Positions 54,986 to 64,000 of a stretch of 64,000 bases of DNA are shown here, piece by piece; positions within the stretch are counted from its first letter, which is position 1; each line of letters begins with the position of its first letter. The notes beneath the pieces are model-generated. The model was not told the origin of the DNA. It made no database searches and saw only the letters and a program-made list of their open reading frames with translations. A program made the position numbers and the translations under genes. The stretch is from the NCBI RefSeq assembly GCF_963082655.1, contig NC_081554.1:43334854-43398853 (forward strand). Reading direction: 5' to 3'. The stretch comes from Stomoxys calcitrans. Its lineage: Eukaryota; Arthropoda; Insecta; Diptera; Muscidae.

Positions 54986-55714
54986 TTTAATATGGTCTTT
55001 CAATACAAAATTTTTCAATTGGAAAAGAGCAATACCCCGATTTACGTCTTTATGATTACATGGTAAATAATTCAAATGACAGAACTAGATTCTAGGACAA
55101 TTTGTATGTTAAAAATTGAATTATTGGCAATTTGTTTTCATTTGTCTCAATAACAAAACCATTGACTACAGTTTCTGACGCATATTGATCAACAATAGTA
55201 TCGTCTTTTAGCTTTGAGGTCAAACTTTTACCGATTTACTTCTACCATAAAATCGAATGCTGTGGCTTCAATGTTGAACACACTAAACTGCGATTTTTTT
55301 CAAAGGATAAAAACTTCACCAAAACTTTTGTATTTATTTTGGCTTTTCGTTAAAAGTCTGTATCAGTGTATGTACACACATACATTCATATGTCACATAG
55401 AATCACATAGAATATGTGATTGACCAAACAGGAACTTGCAATAGTTGGACTTTTGCAGTGGCAAATGAATTGAATTTGTGGTATAGGTTTTATGTGGTTT
55501 CACTGCTCACTTTGCTTTAGTGAGAGTTGTCGCTGGAAGTGTGTGTGTGTGTGTGTATTGTGGTCATATGAAATTAAGTGTATACTTTAAATACTGCAAA
55601 AATTATTATGCAATAAATATTTGCGGTTCCGGAAGAGAAAACTTTGTCAACTTGTTTTGTTGAAATGAACATTGATGTCACATATACAAGCAAATCCCAC
55701 CAAGTGGACTTTGA
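54986..55714. other. AT-rich sequence with a GT microsatellite
   Basis: (GT)n at 55540-55557. No gene or repeat family recognised. Confidence 0.5.
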
Positions 55715-56915
55715 CATTAAATTTTCTATGAAATCCACTGATATCTATGAAATTCATCGGTAATATCGAGAGTCATAAGAAAATCCTTCCCGAGAAAATT
55801 CAAGAGAATCGGTCAACAAATGATCATTTTATTGCTGTATTACTGCAAATCGGACGAACATATATATGGGAGCTATATCAAAATCTGAACCGATTTGTAT
55901 GAAATTTACCAGTAATATCGATAGTCACAAGAAAATCCTTCCCAACAAATTTCAAGAGAATCGGTCAACAAATAACAATATTATTGCTGTATTACTGCAA
56001 ATCGGACGAACATATATATGGGAGCTATACCCAAATCTGAACCGATTTCTATGAAATCCACCAGCAATAGTGAGAGTCATAAGGAAATCCTTGCTGCCAA
56101 ATTTCCTTGCTGAATCGGTTGACAAATGACCATTTTATTGCTGTATTACTCCAAATCGGAAGAACATATATATGGGAGCTATATCCAAATCTGAACCGAT
56201 TTCTATGAAATCCACCAGTAATAGTGAGAGTCATAAGAAAATCCTTCCTGCCAAATTTCGAGAGAATTGGATGACAAATCACCATTTTATTGCTGTATTA
56301 CTGCAAATTGGACGAACATATATATGGGAGCTATATCCGATTTCAATGAAATTCACCGGTAATATTGAGAGTCTTAAGAAAATCCTTCCTGCCACATTTC
56401 GAGAGAATCGGTTGACAAATGACCATTTTACTGCTGTATTACTGGAAATCGGACGATCATATATCTGGGAACTATATACAAATCTGAACCAATTTCTATG
56501 AAATTTATCAGTAATATCGAGAATCATAAGAAAATCCTTCCTGCCAAATTTCGAGAGAATCGGTTAATAAATGACTATTTTATTGCATTATTACTGTAAA
56601 TCGGATGAACATATATATGGAAGCTATATCCAAATCTGAACCGATTTTTTCCAACTTCAATAGGCTTCGTCTCTAGGTCGAAAATTATGCCCAAACCAAA
56701 TTTGAAGACGATCGGATGAAAATTGTGACCTGTAGTTTGTACACAAATTAACATGGACAGACAGACGGACAGACAGACAGACGGACAGTTAAATCGAATC
56801 GGAAAGTGATCCTGAGTCGATCAGTATACTTATCAATGGGTCTATCTCTCTTCCTTTTAGGTGTTACAAACTAATTCACTAAGTTATAATACCCTGTACC
56901 ACAGTAGGGTATACA
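55715..56915 (-). mobile_element. Family B Helentron-like element, near full length
   Basis: Reversed repeats (ATATATGGGAGCTATATCCA, AATCTGAACCGATTTCTATG, CATAAGAAAATCCTTCC, GCTGTATTACTGCAAATCGG) lead to the core (CAATAGGCTTCGTCTCTAGG, ACCAAATTTGAAGACGATCG), the GACAGACGGACAGACAGAC microsatellite at 56758-56790, and the 5' module CACTAAGTTATAATACCCTG, TACCACAGTAGGGTAT. One repeat is shortened near 56330. Confidence 0.85.
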
Positions 56916-56927
56916 AAGGCAAATTTT

Positions 56928-57225
56928 GGCTATGAACGTTCCACTAAGGAACAGGGGCAAACTTCTCACATATCAATGAGTGCAGTCCGATTCACGTTTT
57001 TTCAAGGGGCCTCCTTTTTGTAGCCGAGTTCGAACGGCATGCCGTAGTGCGACACTTTCTTGGGGAGAAGTTTTACATGGCATGGTACCTCACAAATGTT
57101 GCCAGCATTAGGAGGGGAAAACCACCACTGAAAATTTTTTCTGATGATCTCGACAGGATTCGAACCCAGGCGTTCAGCGTCATAGACGGACATGCTAACC
57201 TCTTTGCTACGGTGGCCTCCATACT
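56928..57225 (-). mobile_element. tRNA-derived SINE, family S1, copy e
   Basis: Reversed: CGTTCCACTAAGGAACAGGG, CTCACATATCAATGAGTGCA, GTGCGACACTTTCTTGGGGA, box B as GGATTCGAACC (57156-57166) and box A as CCTCTTTGCTA (57199-57209). No clear target duplication. It lies between the 5' end of a family B element and a C fragment. Confidence 0.9.
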
Positions 57226-57344
57226 CTCAAATACCTTTAATTTGCTATCCATTTGAGCCGTTCGGTCTACATATGCGTTTGGTGGGTTTTGGGAGTGGGG
57301 TGTTCCCCCAAGTTTTTTGATCCGAATTATTTTTTTAAGTTTGT
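57226..57344 (-). mobile_element. Family C fragment
   Basis: TACTCTCAAATACCTTTAAT, GGTCTACATATGCGTTTGGT and GGGTTTTGGGAGTGGGGTG match the end of a reversed C repeat region. Confidence 0.6.
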
Positions 57345-58590
57345 TTTTATACCCTTCACCATAAGATGGGGGTATACTAATTTCGTCATTCTGTTTGTAA
57401 CACCTCGAAATATGCGTCTAAGACCCCATATTGTAAATATATTCCCGATTGTCGTGACATTTTAAGTCGAACTAGGCATGTCCGTCCGTCTGTCTGTCGA
57501 AAGCACTGTAACTTTTGAAGGAGTAGAGCTAGCCGTTTGAAATTTTTCACAAATACTTCTTATTGGTGTAGGTCGGTTAGGATTGTAAATGAGACAAATC
57601 GGTCCATGTTTTGATATAGCTGCCATATAAACCGATCTTGGGTCTTGACTTCATGAGCCTCTAGAGGGCGCAATTCTCGTCCGATTTGACTGAAATTTTG
57701 CTCATAGTGTTTTGTTGATATCCAACAACTGTGCAAAGTATGGCTCAAATCGGTTCGTAACCTGATATAGCTGCCATATAAACCGATTTTGGGTCTTGAC
57801 TTCTTGAGTTTTAGAAGGCGGTATTCTTATCCGATTTGACTGAAATTTTGCACATGGTGTTTTGATATCATTTCCAACAACTGTGCTAAGTACGGTTGAA
57901 ATCGGTCAATAACCTGGTATAGCTGCCATATAAACTGATCTTGGGTCTTGACTTCTTGAGCCTTTAGAGGGCGCAATTCTCGTCCGGTTTGACTGAAATT
58001 GTGCACATAGTGTTTTGATATCATTTCCAACAACTGTGCGAAGTATGGTTCGAATCGGTCCATAACCTGGTATAGCTGCCATAGAAACCGATCTTGGGTC
58101 TTGACTTCTTGAGCCTCTAGAGGGCGCAATTCTCTTCCGATTTGACTGAAATTGTGCACATAGTGTTTTGATATCACTTCCAACAACTGTGCGAAATATG
58201 GTTCAAATCGGTCCATAACTTGATATAGCTGCTATATAAACCGATCTTGGGTTTTGACTTCTTGAGCCTCTAGAGGGCGCAATTCTTGTCCGATTTGGCT
58301 GTAATTTTGCACGTGGTGTTTTGGTATCAATTCCAACATTTATGCGATGTATGGTCCAAATGGGTCTATACCCTGATATAGCTGCCGAATAAACCGATCT
58401 GGGATCTTGAGTTCTTGAGCTTCTAGGGAGCGCAATTCTCATCCGATTTGGCACATATTTTGTACAACGGCTTCTCCCCTGACCTTCAACATACGTGTGC
58501 AATATGGTCTGAATCGATCTATAGATTGACACAGCTCCCATTTAAATCGATCTCCCGATTTTGCTTCTTGAGCCCCGAATTGGACTATAA
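57345..58590 (+). mobile_element. Family A element, 3' truncated
   Basis: 5' module ATACCCTTCACCATAAGATG, GGGGTATACTAATTTCGTCA. The core has AACACCTCGAAATATGCGTC, GACATTTTAAGTCGAACTAG and a short GTCCGTCCGTCTGTCTGTC. Seven central repeats follow (GCCATATAAACCGATCTTGG, TTGACTTCTTGAGCCTCTAG). It ends within a repeat near 58590 without the 3' module. Confidence 0.88.
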
Positions 58591-59967
58591 CATTGTTTTT
58601 GGATTACCAGATTTTGCCCAGATTTCGAAAATTGTGTGGGGGGAAGTGTCCAACTTTCTTGCGGAAGTTGCCCTTAGGGAGTCCTACTTTCACCGGAAGG
58701 TGAACTCGCAATGTTATTGAGAAAGTATTTAAATATTTTGAGAAGATGAGTATGCATTGCCTTACTGTTATGATGATTATATCCTTACAAATTGTTATTT
58801 AAAGCGCTTGCTAGATAATCTTCCATTTCACTGATGTAGCTTCAAACGCCGTTTTCGTAGTCATTGCATTTTTCAATAAACCACTAGCATTTATATTTAA
58901 TAATTTACCCGCGTTTCCCTTTCGCATCCTTGTTAATATCATCTTCACATCAACTGTTGCGTGCAATTAACGTCCGAAAGTATTAATCGAATGAATTCTT
59001 ATGAAAATTAATCCTTTTGCCTTTAATAAAATTAATATTTTTGTTCCCTTTATATCAGTCTACTAATAAGCCAAGCCATCATAGCATGACATGCACAAAT
59101 ACAATCAATGTTATCGCCGTTTTCCATACAGTTACCCACACACAGTCCATCTTATGTAGCAGAAGTATTCTAGTAGCCTGCAGCACTTCAGCCCCTGTCG
59201 CGACTTTTATTAATGAATATAAGGGCCATCATCAGTTGGCTGGTCTCATGACCCAGGCGATTGGATATGTATTCGTCCATAGTTCGATGTGTGTGATAGT
59301 GCCATTATGGTCATGTATGGCAGAATAAAAAGAATATCCTTTATTATGGCATACAATGGCATAAACGAGCAGGCTCCATATACATATACCAAAACACTCA
59401 CATACCGACCAAAGCCAAAGAGAGAAAAGCTTTTGATGGCTATATGTAAACTCAGATATGTGTTCGTTTTTGTGCATGTGTGTAACCAACATGAACCAAA
59501 CGTCCTCGATGCTGATTAACACACACACACACATACACACACAGTCACATATTTAGTCACCAATTCCTGGGGCAGGGGTCGTACGAGTTAGACCATAGAG
59601 AGGATATCAAAAATCGTTAGCACTACACCAAAGTGAAGAACAACGAGCGGGAGGTAGTATCCTTAATGCCACAAATGTTGACTTGAAATTACGTTGCATC
59701 ATTATTTTGTGGTTTTAGCCACATCGATTACCGTACATTGTGGTCCAATTCCGTCCATCAAATTATCCAAAAGCACCACTACCACCACCACCAACAACAA
59801 CTACAACAAAGATAAAGGAATGGTATTTAGCGGTTAAGGAATTACAAATTCAATGCAAGTGCTCCTACGCTTACAAACCCCTAATTGAGTTCATCAATAT
59901 ACAGAAAAAAAAATATTTTTGAAGCGGACAATTACAAAATGTGGTAGTAAAGATAATCTATCTATTG
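58591..59967. other. Sequence without recognised gene; CA and ACC microsatellites
   Basis: 58591-58720 continues an open frame with the residues DFAQISKIVWGEVSNFLAEV, not recognised; it begins inside the A element, so it is unlikely to be a gene as it stands. (AC)n lies at 59519-59543 and an ACC/ACA-rich tract at 59772-59812. The rest is AT-rich. Confidence 0.45.
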
Positions 59968-60416
59968 TACATTCTTATATATAAAAATCAATTTGCGTTT
60001 GTGTGTTCCTTATAGACTCAGAAACGGCTGAACCGATTTTCTTGAAATTTTCACTGATAATGATCCCGTGGTCAAAATAGGGTACTGTATTTTTTGATAT
60101 CTGAAGGGGGAGCGGACCCTCCCCCTTACCCTAATTTTCAGAATCGGAGATAGGTGGTGCGATTAAAGCGAAATTTTGTGTGATCTCTTATAGTAACTTA
60201 AAAACATAAATTTGATATCCAAATTCCGAATGGGGTACCTAGGGGGGACGCCCCACCCCCAAAACCTACCAAATATATATAAAGGCCAATCACGACAATA
60301 TGGGACTCAAATGAAAGGTATTTAAAATTAGAAAACATATCTGATATCCAACCCCCAAAATACCCCTAAATCGGACATATTTACCGACTACGGCAATATG
60401 GAACTCAAATGAAAGT
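59968..60416 (+). mobile_element. Family C element, short
   Basis: Head TTATATATAAAAATCAATTT, AGACTCAGAAACGGCTGAAC, GGGGGAGCGGACCCTCCCCC, and GGACGCCCCACCCCCAAAAC. Two units follow; it ends at AACTCAAATGAAAG where a family A tail starts. Confidence 0.82.
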
Positions 60417-60592
60417 TTTGCCATGACTTTCAACAGTCTTTCCAAATATGATAAAAGCAGATCCATAATCAGGTTTAGCTCCCACAACAACCAATCACCC
60501 ATTTCGTCTTCTCGCAGAACATATCTCATGTGATTAATGGTGGAGGGTATATAAAATGCGGCCCGGCCAAACTTAACGCGCTTTTACTTGTT
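60417..60592 (+). mobile_element. Family A element, 3' end only
   Basis: Half a repeat, then ATGGTGGAGGGTATATAAAA, TGCGGCCCGGCCAAACTTAA and CGCGCTTTTACTTGTT. Confidence 0.82.
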
Positions 60593-61449
60593 ATCTCTAT
60601 CACTTAATAAGAAAAGTTTTTGTCCAAATAATATCCTGTTTTGTGAGATATTTTTTTAAGCTTAAAGTTTTATATTCAATTTTCTTCCACTCTTGAAGCA
60701 ATTTAACAAACCTTAGCTAGCAAAAACATAAGCCAAAACTTTTGGACATTCGCGTTGCAGTTGCCAAGTATTGTCTTTTTTAGAAACTGAAAACTACTTT
60801 TAGCAAAACTGGTTGTGCACGTTTAATATTTATGAAAGTTTACTGTGGTGTGTGCATGTCATCCGCTGTGCTTATATGTGAGTGTACGAGTATTTATGTG
60901 GACTTTTGTTTATGTGGTATGGTGGCGATTTCGAAACGGTCGCTTCCTTGCATGTAGAGAACTTTCTTTATCTGTGTGGCAACATGCCAGCACTAAGGTG
61001 TAACTATGTGTGCAAGTGTGTGTGTGTGTCTCTGTATGTGAGTTTTTTTTTCTGTATGTGTAAACGTGATGTTGGTCATTGTTTATGATTTTTTCGTGGT
61101 CATTGTTTTGAGTGCCGTTTTAATGTCATGCCGAGTTTTTGTCATTATTACTTTTTTTCTGGGCCGTTGTTGGCAAATCGTGGTGATATGGTTGTAGTTG
61201 TAAATAAAACACATGCTGTTTTCCACTTCGGCTACAATTTTTATGCGAAGCAAAGAAAAAACGCGCAACAACACTAACATTGTGAAGAACAAACGCCCAA
61301 GCAAATTCCAAAAACTTGACGGTTGGGTTTGGCAAAGGTTGCAAACAATGGAGGCCTTAAGATTATTTTGGAAATTTAAGTGGGTTAAGGTTTTTAATTT
61401 CGATTAAGTCGATCTAATGAGGCGATCTGTAGTTATGCCGGTATATTAT
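60593..61449. other. AT-rich sequence without recognised features
   Basis: GT-rich tract at 61012-61030. Open frames at 60882-61407 lack motifs. Confidence 0.5.
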
Positions 61450-61650
61450 AAACCTATTTATTTGGAAAAAAACTTGTTCCAAACATAGACCGATCTGAAT
61501 CATATTGAACACGAATGTCGTGGAACTTGGCACAGACCACTGTGTCAAATTTCAGCGAAATCGGATAAAAAACGTGCTTTAATCGTCCCAAGAACTTAAA
61601 TCGGGAGGTCGGTACATATGGCAGCTATATAGCTCGATCTTGACCATATG
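61450..61650 (-). mobile_element. Type D Helentron-like fragment, left of the LINE
   Basis: CATAGACCGATCTGAATCAT, TTTCAGCGAAATCGGATAAA, AAATCGGGAGGTCGGTACAT and ATGGCAGCTATATAGCTCG are reversed repeat phrases. A similar fragment lies beyond the LINE at 63780-63967, so the LINE may have inserted into this element. Confidence 0.55.
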
Positions 61651-61689
61651 TTAGGTTAGGGTTAAGTGGCAGTCTGCCATCAGACTCAC

Positions 61690-62160
61690 TTAGACGTTTT
61701 CGTCCATTTTGATACCACAGGAACAGAAGAAGGAAGATGCCTTCTAGTCCTACCGTTGAACCATCCAGATCGCTTTAAAAAGCCCAATGACTTGTGAATG
61801 TTCACATCCGCTAAATCAGATAGGTTCTCAAAGAAATGAGAACCTAATGTGAAACTCCTTCTGACTTCTAGTGCGGGATACACACGCAGAAGGTGTTCTA
61901 TAGCCTTTTCTTCTTTGATGCCCTCACAGCTTCTGCAAAAGTCGTTACGGGCAACCTTCAGTCTGTCAGCATGTTTCCGATTCGACAGTGACCTGTCATG
62001 ACGGACACAATGTGTGAGACGTAGTTCCTTCGGAGGCGGTAGACCTCTTCAAGTCTAGATTAGGCCACATAGTTTTCAAATGCTCACAGCGCCTTCTTTG
62101 TCACCATCTATCATTGGTTATCCTTCGGTCCTGGTCCTGAAAACTTAGCTTACATGTCGT
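61690..62160 (-). pseudogene. LINE C-terminal region with remnants of the Cys-rich finger
   Basis: The minus frame 61883-61686 contains ALEVRRSFTLGSHFFENLSD and VNIHKSLGFLKRSGWF, aligning with the 41393-41584 fragment. The Cys residues (about 61890-61940) are out of frame with it. Upstream (62040-62150) the sequence corresponds to 8258-8360 in the LINE at 8250-9960. Confidence 0.7.
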
Positions 62161-62180
62161 TAGAGGCATACCCACAGATT

Positions 62181-63189
62181 CTAGTATCCCTGGAATGTGT
62201 AGGTTCCTAGTCTCGCAAGCTCCTCCGCTTTACAATTCCCTGGGATATCTTTGTGGCCCCGCACCCAGAACAGGTGCGTATGTAATGCACAAACAAGCCA
62301 TCCCCTGGATCCGGTTGAGTATTGAGCAGTAGGTGGATTTTTGAAGCGCCGTCCACCAGACCACAACACCATATAGCATAATGGGTCTGACAGCTGCAGT
62401 ATATAGCCAATGCATGACACGCGGTCTAAGCCCCCAATTTTGCCAATGGCTCTCTTGCAGGTATATAGGACAAGAGTTTCCTTTCTTGCTCTTTCCACAA
62501 TGTTGGAATTGAAGTTCAATTTCCTGTCCAGCAAAACGGCCAGGTATTTTGCGCTTTCTATAAATGAAACATTCTCTGCTTCCAAGGAGACAGGTTCCAC
62601 TGTAGGCAACTTGTATCTCCTGCTGAAAAGAACTACTTCTGTCTTGCACGGATTTATACCTAGACCACTTTCGGTAGCCCACTTTGTTGTTGCACGTAGA
62701 GCATCCTGAAGTATATCTCTTAGACTGCTGGGAAACTTACCCCTAACCGCAATTGCCACATACGCGACCATCTTTTGAGATCCACAGATCCCAAGCCTGC
62801 CGTAATGTACCTTTTCGTAACTTAGTTGTTAATAAACTTTCTAACAGTAGATTTGATGCCTGGAATCTCCAACTCCTTTATGATTGACGTCGGTTTTACA
62901 TTACTGAAACCACTTCAATGTCAAGAAATGCTATCATTGTATATTCCTTAACAGTGAGTGAACCCTCTATGAAGCCGACTAGGTCATGAAAGGCTTTTTA
63001 AGAAGATTTGCCTTTACTATATGCATGCTGATGCCGCGACAGGCAATCTCCAGGGATCTTTGCCCTAAGATATGTTTCTATCAACCTCTCAAGAGTCTTC
63101 AGCATAAAGGATGCCAGGCTAATATAACGAAAATCTTTCGCCTTCGTATGGTAAGATTTTCCTGCTTTCGGAATGAAAATGACCTTCAT
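62181..63189 (-). pseudogene. LINE reverse transcriptase with in-frame loss of the catalytic motif
   Basis: Fingers: FIPKAGKSYHTKAKDFRYIS and TLERLIETYLRAKIPGDCLS, HQHAYSKGKSS. The palm after 62771 reads MVAYVAIAVRGKFPSSLRDI, where YADDVAIAV is expected: three codons (A-D-D) are absent at about 62757-62762 without a frameshift. It continues with WATESGLGINPCKTEVVLFS, YLAVLLDRKLNFNSNIVERA and LYTCKRAIGK. In a shifted frame come HWLYTAAVRPIMLYGVVVWW and QKSTYCSILNRIQGMACLC. Then a deletion jumps to the RNase H tail. Confidence 0.9.
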
Positions 63190-63219
63190 GTCACTTTATC
63201 CCACAGGTATAAATGACAT

Positions 63220-63558
63220 GGAGGCCACCGTAGCACAGAGGTTAGCATGTCCGCCTATGAAGCTGAAAGCCTGGGATCGAATCCTGGCGTGACCATCAGA
63301 AAAAAATTTTCAGCGGTGGTTTTCCCCTCCTAATGCTGGCAACATTTGCGAGGTACTATGCCATGTAAAACTTCTGTCCAAAGAAGTGTCGCACTGCGGA
63401 ACGCCGTTCGGACTCGGCTATAAAAAGGAGGCCCCTTATCATTGAGCTTAAACTTGAATCGGACTGCACTCATTGATATGTGAGAAGTTTGCCCCTGTTC
63501 CTTAGTGGAATGTTCATGGGCAAAGTTTGCATTTTTATTTTTGCAAATTTGCATTTGC
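63220..63558 (+). mobile_element. tRNA-derived SINE, family S1, copy f
   Basis: Box A TAGCACAGAGG (63231-63241), box B GGATCGAATCC (63274-63284), a full body (GGTGGTTTTCCCCTCCTAAT, CTCGGCTATAAAAAGGAGGC, CAAACTTGAATCGG-like, TTTGCCCCTGTTCCTTAGTG) and a tail with repeated TTTGCA. Target duplication ATAAATGACAT (63209-63219) / ATACATGACAT (63559-63569), one mismatch. Inserted in the LINE between fingers blocks. Confidence 0.94.
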
Positions 63559-63779
63559 ATACATGACATTCTGATACAAGCAGAGTATATCTCCCTTAGC
63601 CAGGGAACCAGTCTATCAGACACAGCTTGTAATTCAAACGGTGATACGTCATCAGGTCCTGGCGACTTAAAAGAGTCGAAACTTCTTACCGCCCAAAGGA
63701 TTTTTGGCTCAGACACAATATCCCTAATAGCCTCTTGACCATACTCAGAACGTTGTTGTTGTGCCTAATTCCAGCAAAA

Positions 63780-63967
63780 TCAGTTAATAAATTCACCTTT
63801 TATTGATCTAAATCCATAAATTGGGAGATCAGTTTATATCGCAGCTATATCCAAATCTAGACCGCTCTGGGCCGTGTTGAACAGGGATGAGGGGGAGCCT
63901 AATACAACTCGCTATACCAAATTTCGAAATCGGACAATAAATGCGCCTATTATGGGCACAAGAAGGA
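63780..63967 (-). mobile_element. Type D Helentron-like fragment, right of the LINE
   Basis: GTTAATAAATTCACCTTTTA, AATTGGGAGATCAGTTTATA, TCGCAGCTATATCCAAATCT, GACCGCTCTGGGCCGTGTTG and GAAATCGGACAATAAATGCG are reversed repeat phrases similar to 15300-15450 and 61480-61640. Confidence 0.55.
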
Positions 63968-64000
63968 CACCGCATGTCCACCTGTGACGCCGAACACCTG
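63968..64000 (+). mobile_element. SINE family S1 head, box A deleted, cut by the window edge
   Basis: GGACACCGCATGTCCACCTG and TGACGCCGAACACCTG match the S1 head with the stretch between CACCG and GCATGTCC (box A) missing. It continues beyond the window. Confidence 0.55.

Larger units (their letters stand above)
61651..63745 (-). mobile_element. RNase H-type LINE (LOA/R1-like), internally deleted, split by a SINE
   Basis: Read right to left. 63716-63571: ILWAVRSFDSFKSPGPDDVS, then DRLVPWLREIYSACIR. A SINE lies at 63220-63558. 63189-62998: KVIFIPKAGKSYHTKAKDFR, MLKTLERLIETYLRAKIPGD. 62771-62290: palm and thumb. Then a deletion joins thumb to the last part of RNase H (VRGHKDIPGNCKAEELARLG near 62270-62200), the C-terminal finger region, and the 3' end TTAGGTTAGGGTTAAGTGGC at 61651. 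The endonuclease is missing (5' truncated, as is common in LINEs). Confidence 0.87.

Noticed and set aside
58448..58720. Open frame of 90 codons with a protein-like C-terminal half
   Set aside because: It starts inside a family A repeat and no family is recognised; the second half is recorded only as unassigned.
61651..61667. TTAGG-like sequence resembling arthropod telomere repeats
   Set aside because: It is only a few imperfect units and coincides with the 3' tail of a LINE; flies lack this telomere repeat.

Overview
This is eukaryotic DNA, AT-rich and packed with repeats. The dominant interspersed families end in a GC-rich palindrome next to a GGTGGAGGGTAT module and carry GTCC/GTCT microsatellites. 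They look like calyptrate fly repeats, so I infer a muscid-type fly (house fly or stable fly relatives). The species call is an inference from remembered repeat styles and was not searched. I found no convincing intact host gene, rRNA, tRNA or CRISPR array. The window is best read as intergenic or deep intronic DNA, with about three quarters of it in recognisable repeats by my coordinates.

Layout. 1-2649 is a 124-bp satellite that runs straight into a broken LINE endonuclease (2650-3800, minus). 4724-5845 is a DINE-1/Helentron-like element of family B. 5846-8245 is a decayed RTE-type LINE on the plus strand. 8250-9960 is an RNase H-bearing LINE on the minus strand. 10880-13124 holds family C and A elements, including a head-to-tail A/A junction. 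15795-17793 has an A element split by a tRNA-derived SINE, followed by a deleted mariner-like element. 19211-24416 holds A, a D-type element split by a second mariner copy, and tandem E/C elements. 25560-31510 and 33292-40669 are C, B and A elements with SINEs. 40680-43735 has LINE pieces, two copies of a perfect-TIR MITE and an 870-bp GTCY microsatellite. 45166-50650 is the most complete LINE (LOA/R1-like, plus strand), with an amplified ORF1 segment and a C element inside. 51560-60592 holds more C, A and B elements. 61651-63745 is a third RNase H-type LINE, split by a SINE.

How the parts work together. The A, B and C families have no protein. I interpret them as non-autonomous rolling-circle (Helentron-type) elements: hairpins near the ends, a microsatellite, central tandem repeats, head-to-tail joints, and for C an insertion with no obvious target duplication. 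Families A and B have homologous 153- and 152-bp central repeats. The LINEs are all dead; in the three reverse transcriptases that can be read, the YADD catalytic site is destroyed in three different ways. A small tRNA-type SINE at 32418-32596 shares its 3' end with the RNase H-type LINE at 61651 and 41291, which suggests a SINE-LINE partnership. The nested insertions give a relative insertion history.
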